DNA of 64,000 bases from JAGQVA01 sp041391725 (GTDB lineage Bacteria > Bacteroidota > Bacteroidia > J057): NCBI GenBank assembly GCA_041391725.1, contig JAWKNL010000033.1, forward strand, positions 1 through 64,000, written 5' to 3'. Both the position numbers and the translations under genes were made by a program. This document shows, in pieces, positions 26,276-34,450 of this stretch (its first letter is position 1; each line of letters starts with the position of its first letter). Under the pieces are notes generated by a model. It was not told the DNA's origin. It did no database searches and saw nothing but the letters and a program-made list of their open reading frames with translations.

Positions 26276-27267
26276 TTTTCAGTTCGGGTAAGGAATTGGG
26301 CAATTTTTTTCTCCAGAAAATAGTTGCAGGGCTTGGATACCATACCAAATTGCCCTACAGGATTGACTTCCAGAAACACATATCTCCGATCCACTGACCG
26401 GATTATATCAATAGAGCCTGTATTGAGCGAAAGTTGTTCCATCAGAAAGGTGATTTTTTCTCTGACAGGTTGCGGAAGTGCGTAGGGAACCGTGCGGTTA
26501 TTTTTTTCGTGATTGTACTGGCGAAAGTCCACAGCGGTGGTGGGATCAAGTTGCGAAAAAATGGCCATCGGATACATTTCTCCGTCGAGGTAAAAAATCC
26601 TGATTTCAAACGCCTTTTGTATATTCTCCTGAAAAAGAGAGGGGGCAAAATATTCGGGGAGGGTTTGGGCGTCTTCCAGAGAAATGGAACTGGTGTACAT
26701 TCCCAGGGTTTTGCCATTATCTCTTAGTGGCCGCACTTCAGAGATGCATTTGGTGATCATCTCGGGGTACTGGCGTGCAAAAGTGAGGAGGTTCTCGCGC
26801 GAATTGGTGACGATTGTCGCAGGTATATCCAACCCCGATTGACGGGCGAGTCGCAGCACTGCCAGCTTGTTTAATCCTTTTACCTGAAAGTTTCCCAATA
26901 CATTTTTGTCTGAAAGCCAGGTAAAAAAAGCCGATTGAAGGGCTGTGGCTTCCATTCCCATATGGCCGGCCATCTGTTGTTGAAGGGCGGGCGAAACATG
27001 GAGCGAATCCAGACGCGAAGTTGCAGTTTCGTCGATCGCCGAACGGCGAAACCAGAATGCGTTTATTTCGCTGGAACTGATTTTCCGGCCTTCGGTTTCC
27101 AGTGTAAAATCAGGATTAGCGTCAGTACCAATCTGAAGCTGGAAGTTGCCGAGCGCAGCTTCAAAGGACTCTCCATTGATGCGGTAAACCTGTTTGCCCA
27201 TACTGCGGAGCCAGTCCATGACTTCGCCGGTGGAAACATCACTGTTTTGGGAACTGATAATTACCAT
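26272..27267 (-). CDS. ATP-grasp peptide ligase (graspetide maturase)
   Basis: From ATG 27267 the product is 331 residues and starts MVIISSQNSDVSTGEVMDWL, as in grasp-with-spasm ATP-grasp proteins (TIGR04192 type; related to the microviridin ligases). The frame opens at a GTG at 27288 that lies within a hairpin, so I prefer the ATG. Typical parts are present: an N-terminal preATP-grasp region with FWFRRS, the central ITKCISEVRPL, and a C-terminal metal-binding FLEVNPVGQFGMVS. Such enzymes use ATP to join Asp/Glu side chains to Ser/Thr or Lys side chains, making esters or amides within the precursor. The precursor gene lies 85 bases upstream, separated by a strong hairpin. Confidence 0.88.
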   Translation of the reverse strand: MVIISSQNSDVSTGEVMDWLRSMGKQVYRINGESFEAALGNFQLQIGTDANPDFTLETEGRKISSSEINAFWFRRSAIDETATSRLDSLHVSPALQQQMAGHMGMEATALQSAFFTWLSDKNVLGNFQVKGLNKLAVLRLARQSGLDIPATIVTNSRENLLTFARQYPEMITKCISEVRPLRDNGKTLGMYTSSISLEDAQTLPEYFAPSLFQENIQKAFEIRIFYLDGEMYPMAIFSQLDPTTAVDFRQYNHEKNNRTVPYALPQPVREKITFLMEQLSLNTGSIDIIRSVDRRYVFLEVNPVGQFGMVSKPCNYFLEKKIAQFLTRTEN

Positions 27268-27282
27268 TGTGGAAAAATAAAG

Positions 27283-27320
27283 AAACACGCCAGTCCTCAG
27301 GACTGATTTCCGGCGTGTTT
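27283..27320 (-). terminator. Hairpin between RiPP precursor and ATP-grasp gene (attenuator-like)
   Basis: AAACACGCC pairs with GGCGTGTTT, and inside the loop AGTCC pairs with GGACT. On the minus strand it is followed by TTTCTTTATTTTT. It sits 32 bases after the precursor stop and 15 bases before the ligase ATG. A partial terminator there would let the precursor be made in excess over the enzymes. Confidence 0.75.
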
Positions 27321-27352
27321 ACCTGATGAATAGTTCATGAAGTCTGGTTCAA

Positions 27353-27550
27353 TCAGCCATTGGAAGAAGGAACCTGAAAAGGATCATCTGTGTGAAAAAT
27401 GTGATCAAAGGAGATTCTGTCATAAGTATGCTCTACCCATGAAGCAGTGTCTCCGGGTTTCTGGCCACCTTTGATACGGCTGGAAGTTTTTACTTCATTG
27501 ATTTTGAAAGCATCAAATTGCTCAAGCAGTTGGTCTTTTTTGTTTTTCAT
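27353..27550 (-). CDS. Graspetide-type RiPP precursor peptide
   Basis: The 65-residue peptide has a charged N-terminal leader (MKNKKDQLLEQFDAFKINEV) ending in KGG at residues 27-29, a double-glycine site suited to the C39 peptidase of the exporter. The remaining 36-residue core (residues 30-65) contains seven hydroxyl residues (Thr35, Ser37, Thr42, Ser47, Thr54, Ser62, Ser63) and six acidic ones (Asp34, Glu40, Asp44, Asp49, Asp55, Asp56), the partners for omega-ester bonds. It has no cysteine, so lanthipeptide or disulfide chemistry is unlikely. It is the first gene of the operon precursor, ATP-grasp, SPASM, exporter, HlyD. The product structure and activity are unknown. Confidence 0.85.
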   Translation of the reverse strand: MKNKKDQLLEQFDAFKINEVKTSSRIKGGQKPGDTASWVEHTYDRISFDHIFHTDDPFQVPSSNG

Positions 27551-27638
27551 AAACCGTTGATTTGAGTGTGTAACAATGTGAAAGGGAATCCCCGTTTGGG
27601 AGTTCTCATTATTACAACACGAAAGGTTTATGTTTGAA

Positions 27639-30521
27639 TCACCGGGATTTTGCAGTTTTTTTTCGCATTATGAAAAAAAATCCCACACTCAGGATTGCCG
27701 TTACTGCCAGCATCCACCATTTCATCTGGTTACCTTTGTCGCTTATTTCTGCATTCCCGATAAGTACATGGTTTGCCCAGTAATAGGGATGTACAAGGTC
27801 GGGTGTACAACTATCGAGAAAATTCAGCCTCGCCTGGCGAAGGGCAAAACTCTGCGATTTGTCGCTAAACAAATTTTTATAAAACTCCATCATGATATCT
27901 GCTGTTGCTCTGCCGTCTGCCTTCCACAGACTGCTGACCATAGAATGTACGCCTGCGTACCGAAATGCCCTGGCAAGGCTCATAATGCCCTCGCCGGGGA
28001 TGAGCTTCCCGTCGCTGGTCTCGCAGGCTGCAAGCACCACCATATCTGCCGGAATCAGCATATTGTAGAGTTCAAAAGCGTATAGTCTGTTTTCGGTGGA
28101 CGTATCTTCGCCGGGTGAAAATAAAAGATACCCCAAAAGTGGATTTTCTTCATTGGCAAACCCGTGCATAGACAAATGGAGGATTCTGTAACCCTGGGAT
28201 TGCTCCATAAAAATCGCTTTGGTAGCTCTTTCTCCCGAAAATGTTGTGCCGTGGTTCATGGCCGCAATTGTCTCCGCATTTTCGCTGCTGTAAGTAAGCG
28301 CCAGAGAGTCAGGGTATTCGGGTGAAAATGCTGCCAGTAGTTGGGGCGAAGAATGTGAATGTGAAGTGGGAAGGCTTGTGAATAGCAGGTGCGCCGATAG
28401 CCCATAGGAAATTTCAAATTGTCTGATCAGGTAGGGTAAGTTTCTGAAATCGGCCGACAAAACCTGGTTTGACGCATGACTTCCGACAGGCTTTTCCTCC
28501 CGAAGCAATACTTCAAAAGGAATATAGGAAAGCGGGCCGTCGGGAATGATAATTAGTTTTGGCGAGGAATGTACGGAAAGAACAGGCTTCATCAGTTGCT
28601 GATAGATGTAGGTTGCCGCACTTGTAAAGCGATGAAATAATTGAGGTGAGTAGTCGGGGTGGTGGAGGAAATGCCTGATTTCATCCACCCGAACGGCCAG
28701 TGAATCTGACAAGGGAAAGGCCCAGGCAGAAATTTCTTTCTGGGTGAGACAAAAAATATACATTTTTTTCTCCCCCCAGAAATATTCCACCAGGGCAGTA
28801 CCTTCTTTCAATAGCCGGGCCTGCATTTCCCGCACAGATGTATGTGTGTTTTCATATCTGAGTTGGTAGTAGGTCGGGTAGGTAGTTTCCAGGTATCTGA
28901 TAAGCTGTTGATACGCTTCTTCCTGTCTGAACCTGATTTCTTTCCAGTTTTTTATTTTTAGCGTATCGGCTTGTTCCCCTTTGTTGCTCTCTGCCATGAT
29001 TTTTTCTTCGTAAAAGGCTTTGTTGATAAGCAGCGACTGTTCGACCTGAGAAAGGGAATCGGGGATACCAATGGCAAGCCTTGCACCGGTATATTGCAGT
29101 GCGTCGGCAAGGGTCATAAACCGCGATTTTTCGGAAAAGAGAAAAGCGGTTTCAAGCCACTGCTTTTGGCCGGTTTCTTTGTGTTTTCTGAAAAATAATT
29201 CAAGGCCTGCTTCATATACCGGCCTGAATGCCTGCCCCAGTTTGAGTTTTGAATTGTCTTCGCTGTACGTATGTCTGAGGCTTGATATAGTTGTGTCAGC
29301 GAGCAGGCAGGCATCGATGGCCAAATCCATATAGTTCTCTCTGTTTATTCCGGCTCTGATAATTCCTTCTAAAACCGGGATTGCATCAAAAGGGTGTAAA
29401 ATGTCGGCAAAAGGAGGAAGTGGGGTGGAATAGGGGCGGGAGAGAAATTGTAACGCATCCTGATAATACACCCGGCTTGAGTCATACTCGTGATTTGCTT
29501 CAAAGAGGGCTGCGATCGTTTTATAGGACCTCGCGATATCGGGATTTGTTCCGAGGCTGCCCCATTCGCTGCGGCGCAGCGAAAGTGCTTGCCGGTAATG
29601 GTTGAGGGCGGAAGGATAATCACCCCGGAGGCGGGCGATATCGCCCATAATATGCTGGCCGACCTGGCTTCGGTATGGGCCAAATTTGTGTTGCAATTTA
29701 TCGGCAAGTGTTATATGAATGGCCGCACTGTCTGTCTTGCCCTGCTCAATATATATTTGTGCCAACTGGTGATACACATTGATTTTGTCTCTGAATGTGG
29801 CTTCGGGTTTTCCCCTTTTGAGCATGTGGAGGCAGTTGAGATTGGCGCGAAGTGCGTTTTTCCAGTCTTTCTGGTCAGAGTAAACACGTGCTATGGCAAA
29901 CTGAATCTGAATCAGCCGGGGATCTTCGGGCGGAAGTAATTCTCTGCCACTGCTGAGCGCGGTTTCATGAAACTGTATAGCGCGGTCGGGCTCGCCTCTT
30001 CGCCGGTATATGATGCCCATATTGTAATAAAGACGGGACAAAGCCAGTGGATTTACCATGTCCTGGCTTTGGGTGATCCGGAGTGCTTCCTGATAGTTTT
30101 CGAGTGCTAGTCTGAGATTGCCTTTGAGGCGATATAGGGTGCCGAGATTGTTGAGGGCATCGGCATATATTTCACTTTGGTTGCCCACTTGCCGGCTTAT
30201 AAAGGCAGTGGCGTCGTGTCCGTAGTTTTCTGCCTGTACATAATCTTCCTTTCCCAGATAGCAGGCAAAAAGCCCGTTCAGACAATTTCCGTATGATTCC
30301 CATGACTTTTCCTTTTCAAACAGGGGCATGGCTTTTTGCAGGAAATTGATGGCTGTGTCGGGATTTAGACGAAAATTGCTATATGCCCGGTCCATCCACA
30401 TCTGCGCCTGGCTGAGGTTTTCTTCAGAATGGGTTTCTGATTGGGACCAGACATATAGGGGTATCAGGAAAAAAAAGCAGGAAAGGATTTTCCTGGTTAA
30501 TGTAGGGAGCTTGTAAGCCAT
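27639..30521 (-). CDS. TPR-CHAT caspase-like protein with C-terminal membrane segment
   Basis: From ATG 30521 (MAYKLPTLTRKIL) the product is about 960 residues, with an N-terminal hydrophobic signal, eight or more TPR units (for example IYADALNNLGTLYRLKGNLRLALENYQEAL), a linker, a CHAT domain and a final membrane span (KWWMLAVTAILSVGFFFIM) with a basic tail. CHAT is a caspase-like cysteine protease fold; the His is in HLSMHGFANEENP and the Cys in VVLAACETSDG, both present. The T9SS gene precedes it on the same strand after a hairpin, and the RiPP precursor follows 88 bases later. TPR-CHAT proteins occur widely in Bacteroidota; some are effectors or peptidases activated by partners. Substrate unknown. 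Confidence 0.88.
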   Translation of the reverse strand: MAYKLPTLTRKILSCFFFLIPLYVWSQSETHSEENLSQAQMWMDRAYSNFRLNPDTAINFLQKAMPLFEKEKSWESYGNCLNGLFACYLGKEDYVQAENYGHDATAFISRQVGNQSEIYADALNNLGTLYRLKGNLRLALENYQEALRITQSQDMVNPLALSRLYYNMGIIYRRRGEPDRAIQFHETALSSGRELLPPEDPRLIQIQFAIARVYSDQKDWKNALRANLNCLHMLKRGKPEATFRDKINVYHQLAQIYIEQGKTDSAAIHITLADKLQHKFGPYRSQVGQHIMGDIARLRGDYPSALNHYRQALSLRRSEWGSLGTNPDIARSYKTIAALFEANHEYDSSRVYYQDALQFLSRPYSTPLPPFADILHPFDAIPVLEGIIRAGINRENYMDLAIDACLLADTTISSLRHTYSEDNSKLKLGQAFRPVYEAGLELFFRKHKETGQKQWLETAFLFSEKSRFMTLADALQYTGARLAIGIPDSLSQVEQSLLINKAFYEEKIMAESNKGEQADTLKIKNWKEIRFRQEEAYQQLIRYLETTYPTYYQLRYENTHTSVREMQARLLKEGTALVEYFWGEKKMYIFCLTQKEISAWAFPLSDSLAVRVDEIRHFLHHPDYSPQLFHRFTSAATYIYQQLMKPVLSVHSSPKLIIIPDGPLSYIPFEVLLREEKPVGSHASNQVLSADFRNLPYLIRQFEISYGLSAHLLFTSLPTSHSHSSPQLLAAFSPEYPDSLALTYSSENAETIAAMNHGTTFSGERATKAIFMEQSQGYRILHLSMHGFANEENPLLGYLLFSPGEDTSTENRLYAFELYNMLIPADMVVLAACETSDGKLIPGEGIMSLARAFRYAGVHSMVSSLWKADGRATADIMMEFYKNLFSDKSQSFALRQARLNFLDSCTPDLVHPYYWANHVLIGNAEISDKGNQMKWWMLAVTAILSVGFFFIMRKKTAKSR

Positions 30522-30540
30522 AGGGTTTGGGCAATTTCCC

Positions 30541-30584
30541 AAAAAATCAGGATTCCGGGCCGGAAATCAAAATCCGGCCCGGAA
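30541..30584 (-). terminator. Strong stem-loop between the T9SS gene and the CHAT gene
   Basis: A perfect 12-base inverted repeat (TTCCGGGCCGGA / TCCGGCCCGGAA, 8-base loop) lies ten bases after the T9SS stop. On the minus strand a T6 run follows six bases later. It would end or attenuate transcription before the CHAT gene. Confidence 0.75.
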
Positions 30585-30593
30585 ATATCCTGG

Positions 30594-31418
30594 TTAATGC
30601 GTTTTTACCAGCGGGAGGGCACGAACCCCGGTAGGGGTTTGTTTCTGAATGAAATATAGTCCGGCAGGCAGGTCGTCTGTAGGAACACGCAGCGGGCGAT
30701 CACCCGGAGGAATGGATATGGTTCGCAGTATGCGACCCTGAGCGTCCATAATCCGGGCACAGGAAGCCTCACCGGCATCTGTCTCAAGATAAATATAGTT
30801 GCTGAAAGGGTTGGGCGTGGCAATGGGCCGGGTATTTTCAAAACGGCCGAGGCGACCTTTCCCACTGATGCTGTTGCAGGTAAGGGAGTGTTTATAATTG
30901 GATCCCAGGTTGCTGCCATTGAGCTTCTCATAGGTAGCACCGGCGATGGTTGCGTCTTTTGTCCATACCTCGTACTGTACGAAGACAAAACTACCTGCCG
31001 CAGGTTGATCTATCTGGGTTTTCATCCGGAAGGTTAGGTCAAGCCCCGCAGCAGAACCCGAGAGGCTGACACCCGAAGGCAATGCCTGAAGGTCGAAGGC
31101 TACCTCATAGGTTTTGGTACCAGATGCGGGCAAATACACATTCAGTGGATTTCCGGCAGAGTCTTTAAAGGTGAAAACAAATTTTATATCTGTAGGAAAA
31201 TTTCCGGGCGGAAGCCCAAGACCCACAGAGTCAAGCAGCGCCATCGTTGCCGAAGGTGTAAAAATGCCCGGAGGCGGAGCCATCATTCCCTGTCCATCAC
31301 AATCCCATACGGCAAAACTGGGGCGCGTACCGCCGCCGGGTTGGGCGTAACCGGTGAAAAATGCACAAAGAAAAACGACGTAAAGTGTAACGACTTGTGT
31401 AAGGCAGAAATTTTTCAT
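30594..31418 (-). CDS. Secreted protein with type IX secretion C-terminal domain
   Basis: From ATG 31418 the product is 274 residues with a Sec signal (MKNFCLTQVVTLYVVFLCAF, then TGYAQPGG). The N-terminal domain is beta-rich with no motif I know. The last 80 residues form a T9SS type A sorting domain: ATPNPFSNYIYLE, RIMDAQGRILRTI, and VPTDDLPAGLYFIQ. Cargo of this type is moved across the outer membrane and often attached to the surface. The gene heads the minus-strand group with the CHAT gene and is divergent from the sigma factor gene. Confidence 0.88.
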   Translation of the reverse strand: MKNFCLTQVVTLYVVFLCAFFTGYAQPGGGTRPSFAVWDCDGQGMMAPPPGIFTPSATMALLDSVGLGLPPGNFPTDIKFVFTFKDSAGNPLNVYLPASGTKTYEVAFDLQALPSGVSLSGSAAGLDLTFRMKTQIDQPAAGSFVFVQYEVWTKDATIAGATYEKLNGSNLGSNYKHSLTCNSISGKGRLGRFENTRPIATPNPFSNYIYLETDAGEASCARIMDAQGRILRTISIPPGDRPLRVPTDDLPAGLYFIQKQTPTGVRALPLVKTH

Positions 31419-31627
31419 ACCAATCAAAGATTTTGTTATTCGTCTTAAGTTACTATTTTTACTTTCGTTGACTTTGTAAATTCTAATTTCGGAACAAAAA
31501 GAGTCATCATTTCGCCTCCTGTATTGGCCTACAGGAGGCATTTATTATATTACACGCCTGTTTAAGTTTCCGATCACCATTTTTTTTCACTTTTTTATTT
31601 TTCCCCGGGACACCCCTTTCAGGTCTT

Positions 31628-32218
31628 ATGCGTAACAAAAGCATCCACAACTATTCCGATGAGGAAATTGTAGCCGGAATCAGAATCGGGGGAATTCAGC
31701 GCCAGCGGATGACAGACTACCTGTACACCCGGCATATGGATTTTGTGGGGAAAGGAAGGCGAAAGTACCGTATTACAGAAGAAGAAGCCGTAGATGCCTA
31801 TGGCGACGCGATTATTGGGTTGTGCAACCGGATCGCTCTGGATGCCTTTCAGTCGGAGGGAAATCTTTCCGGGTATCTTTATCGGGCTTTTTCCAACCGA
31901 TGTGTTGATCGGATCAGAAAAAATACGTCATCTATTTCTGAACAGGTAGCGTTATTGCCGTATATGCGCACGGACTCAAAAACGGTTCTTTTACAACTGA
32001 TCGAAAAAGAAGATTTGGCCCGCCTGACAGCAATAATGGAAAAAATGGGCGGCAAATGCAGGCAGATTCTGATTGATTCAGAATATTATGGTTTTTCTCC
32101 TGAAGAATTGACTGAGAAACTGGGATTTAAAAATACCAACAGCCTCGCCAGTCAGAAACACCGCTGCCTGCAAAAACTGCGGCAACTGCTTGAAAAAAGA
32201 AAAGATCAAATCATTTGA
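31628..32218 (+). CDS. Sigma-70 family (ECF-like) RNA polymerase sigma factor
   Basis: The 196-residue product has a sigma-2-like region (DYLYTRHMDFVGKGRRKYRI, GNLSGYLYRAFSNRCVDRIRKN) and a sigma-4 region (CRQILIDSEYYGFSPEELTEKLGFKN, SLASQKHRCLQKLRQLL) with the helix-turn-helix. It redirects RNA polymerase to particular promoters. Six bases downstream starts a membrane protein with an anti-sigma N-terminus, so the pair is likely a signal-gated switch. The divergent T9SS and CHAT genes are plausible targets by position. Confidence 0.88.
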   Translation: MRNKSIHNYSDEEIVAGIRIGGIQRQRMTDYLYTRHMDFVGKGRRKYRITEEEAVDAYGDAIIGLCNRIALDAFQSEGNLSGYLYRAFSNRCVDRIRKNTSSISEQVALLPYMRTDSKTVLLQLIEKEDLARLTAIMEKMGGKCRQILIDSEYYGFSPEELTEKLGFKNTNSLASQKHRCLQKLRQLLEKRKDQII

Positions 32219-32224
32219 AATGAG

Positions 32225-32962
32225 ATGAACGAGGAAGAAAAAATAAAAATTACCGAAAGAACGGAACGTTATATCCGGGGAGAGATGGATACACAGGAGG
32301 CAACCCTGTTTGAAGAAGATTGCATGAGAGACCCCGCGCTCAATGAATGGTATCAGCTTCAGCTTCTATCCAGACTGGCCATCTGGGAAGCGGGCCGTGA
32401 AGATCAGAAGCAGGCACTAAAAGACCTGTACTATAAAGGCCCGGCTACCAGAAGTTCTTGGTTTTCCCGTCAGCTCCGGTGGGCTTCCATTGCTGCTGTG
32501 ATCGTAATTCTGGCTATCGTCACCGGTGTATGGGTGAATGACTACCGCCTGCGTTCCATTTCGCCCGAATCACTGTTTTCGACCTATTATATCCCTCCCC
32601 GTGCCCCGGAAACAATGGCTGTGGGTGATTCGCTGTCGCCTGTTTTTGCTGCATTCCGAAAGGGAGATTTTGAAAAAGTAGCTGAAGAATATGACCGTAT
32701 CGTCGGGAATGACACCCTTTCCTTCCCGGAGGCTACTTTTTACCTGGGGATCGCTCTGTTGGAACAAAATCAGCCAAAAGAAGCGGCTGAGGTGTTGGCA
32801 AAAACTTCTTTTGTACCCGAACAAACCCGCTGGTACCTCGCGCTGGCATGGCTGAAATCAGGTAACAAACCCAAAGCCCTCCAGGAGTTAGAGTCGATTG
32901 CCGCCCAACCCGGGCATTTTTACCGAAACAAAGCAGGCCAGTTGCGCAGACAAATCCGTTGA
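32225..32962 (+). CDS. Membrane anti-sigma-like protein with periplasmic TPR
   Basis: The 245-residue product has a short N-terminal helical domain (ERYIRGEMDTQEATLFEEDCMRDP) like those of RskA-type anti-sigma proteins without a zinc site, one membrane span (about residues 87-106, WASIAAVIVILAIVTGVWV) and a C-terminal TPR-like part (AAFRKGDFEKVAEEYDRIVG, ATFYLGIALLEQNQPKEAAE). The cytoplasmic part would hold the co-encoded sigma factor; the outer TPR part would sense or recruit a partner. Spacing of six bases to the sigma gene supports an operon. Confidence 0.8.
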   Translation: MNEEEKIKITERTERYIRGEMDTQEATLFEEDCMRDPALNEWYQLQLLSRLAIWEAGREDQKQALKDLYYKGPATRSSWFSRQLRWASIAAVIVILAIVTGVWVNDYRLRSISPESLFSTYYIPPRAPETMAVGDSLSPVFAAFRKGDFEKVAEEYDRIVGNDTLSFPEATFYLGIALLEQNQPKEAAEVLAKTSFVPEQTRWYLALAWLKSGNKPKALQELESIAAQPGHFYRNKAGQLRRQIR

Positions 32963-32991
32963 ACTGATTCGACCAACCGCGATTTATTTAT

Positions 32992-32999
32992 TAGATTTG
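32992..32999 (+). promoter_or_regulatory. Putative -7 box TAGATTTG for the phosphoribosyltransferase
   Basis: TAGATTTG fits TAnnTTTG exactly, 47 bases before the ATG at 33047. No matching -33 was found with confidence. Confidence 0.4.
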
Positions 33000-33046
33000 G
33001 TACATCAGCGGTTCGTCCGTTTCTTTGTCGCTTATTGTCTGTGCCT

Positions 33047-33559
33047 ATGTCCGTACACAAAGTCAAAATCCTGGATCATAAAGCCATATTCGCCAAACTG
33101 AAGCGAATGGCCTATCAGATTTACGAAGCCAATTACCTGGAAAAGAAAATCTACCTCATCGGTATCGATGAAAGAGGCGGATTTCTTGCTACAGAACTTG
33201 CCGCTTTCCTTCGGGCCCTCAGCCCTGCTGAGGTGATTCTGGTAACTGCACAACTTGACCGGTCCGATGCTCCCGGTATAGGTGTGAGCCTTTCGGAACC
33301 CATAAGGGATCTCGAAAATCAGCATGTGGTCGTCGTTGACGATGTCCTTTACAGTGGGACTACCATGCTCCATGTGGTTTCTATTCTGCTTCAGGCCAAC
33401 CCCCGTACAATTCAGGTGGCTGTCATGATCGATCGCGGGCACAGACTCATGCCCGTGTCCCCCGACTTTGTGGGAATGGTACTGGCAACGACGATTCAGC
33501 AGCATGTATCTTTTGAAACTGACAGTGAAAACAGCGAGGTTGCCGTTTATTTGCTGTAA
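33047..33559 (+). CDS. Phosphoribosyltransferase-family protein (PyrR-like)
   Basis: The frame opens with TTG 33035, but the ATG at 33047 (MSVHKVKILDHKAIFAKL) is the better start, giving 170 residues. The PRPP loop VVVVDDVLYSGTTM is complete, and IYLIGIDERGGFLATELA and MIDRGHRLMPVSPDFVG follow the PyrR layout (pyrimidine operon regulator with uracil phosphoribosyltransferase activity). No PyrR-binding RNA leader or pyrimidine gene is visible here, so the name is not certain. The fabG gene follows 39 bases later. Confidence 0.8.
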   Translation: MSVHKVKILDHKAIFAKLKRMAYQIYEANYLEKKIYLIGIDERGGFLATELAAFLRALSPAEVILVTAQLDRSDAPGIGVSLSEPIRDLENQHVVVVDDVLYSGTTMLHVVSILLQANPRTIQVAVMIDRGHRLMPVSPDFVGMVLATTIQQHVSFETDSENSEVAVYLL

Positions 33560-33598
33560 ATACCTATATTCGCCCCAAAGATTAACTACCGCTTTTTT

Positions 33599-34348
33599 AT
33601 GAAACTACTTGAAGGAAAAACGGCACTGATCACTGGTGCAACCCGGGGAATCGGAAAAGCCATTGCAGAAGAATTTGCCCGTCAGGGAGCCGATGTCGCT
33701 TTCACCTATCGCGCTTCCGCCGAAAAAGCACGGGAACTTGAAGAAAGTCTTGCCCAACACGGTGGGAAAGTCCTCTCTTTTCAGGCCGACGCAGCCGACG
33801 CCGAAGTAATTCAAAAAGTTGTGGATGAGATTTTTGAAAAGTTTGGCCAACTCGATGTAGTTGTCAACAATGCCGGTATTACTCAGGACAACCTTCTGCT
33901 TCGCATGAGCGAAGACCAGTGGAATAATGTAATTACTACCAACCTCAACAGCGTTTTTTATATCACAAAGGCAGCGCTCCGCTCCATGCTCCGCAAACGC
34001 AGCGGAAGTTTTATCAATATCAGTTCGGTCGTAGGGCTCCAGGGAAATGCCGGACAGTCCAACTACGCCGCTTCCAAAGCGGGTATGATTGGGTTTACCA
34101 AGTCTCTGGCCCGCGAAGTGGGTTCCCGCGGCATTCGGGCCAATGTGGTTGCACCCGGGTTTATCGCTACAGAGATGACTGCCGAGCTTCCGGAAAAGGA
34201 ACTTACCGCCTGGCTGGAAAATATTCCGCTCAAACGCGCCGGCGACCCCATGGATGTGGCAAACCTCTGCGTTTTTCTGGCCTCAGACATGGCTTCCTAC
34301 ATCACCGGGCAGGTGTTTAATGTAGATGGTGGAATGGTTATGGCCTGA
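33599..34348 (+). CDS. fabG: 3-oxoacyl-[acyl-carrier-protein] reductase
   Basis: The 249-residue product is a classical short-chain dehydrogenase: NADPH loop TGATRGIGKAIAEE (residues 12-25), NNAG motif VVNNAGITQDN, catalytic Ser in SFINISSVVG, YAASK with Tyr and Lys, and FNVDGGMVMA at the end. These, and the length, match FabG, the reductase of fatty acid elongation. Other SDR activities cannot be excluded from sequence alone. Confidence 0.92.
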   Translation: MKLLEGKTALITGATRGIGKAIAEEFARQGADVAFTYRASAEKARELEESLAQHGGKVLSFQADAADAEVIQKVVDEIFEKFGQLDVVVNNAGITQDNLLLRMSEDQWNNVITTNLNSVFYITKAALRSMLRKRSGSFINISSVVGLQGNAGQSNYAASKAGMIGFTKSLAREVGSRGIRANVVAPGFIATEMTAELPEKELTAWLENIPLKRAGDPMDVANLCVFLASDMASYITGQVFNVDGGMVMA

Positions 34349-34450
34349 TAGCAGCAGGTTTCGTTAAAAATCACTTTCTTTGCTGCCCGCTATCATTGAC
34401 AGTGGGGACGGATATTTCATAATTAGCTTTTGGGAAATAACCCCGAAGCT

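Noticed and set aside
34346..34395. Inverted repeat after fabG as terminator
   Set aside because: TGATAGC/GCTATCA is split by a long loop and is not followed by a T run.
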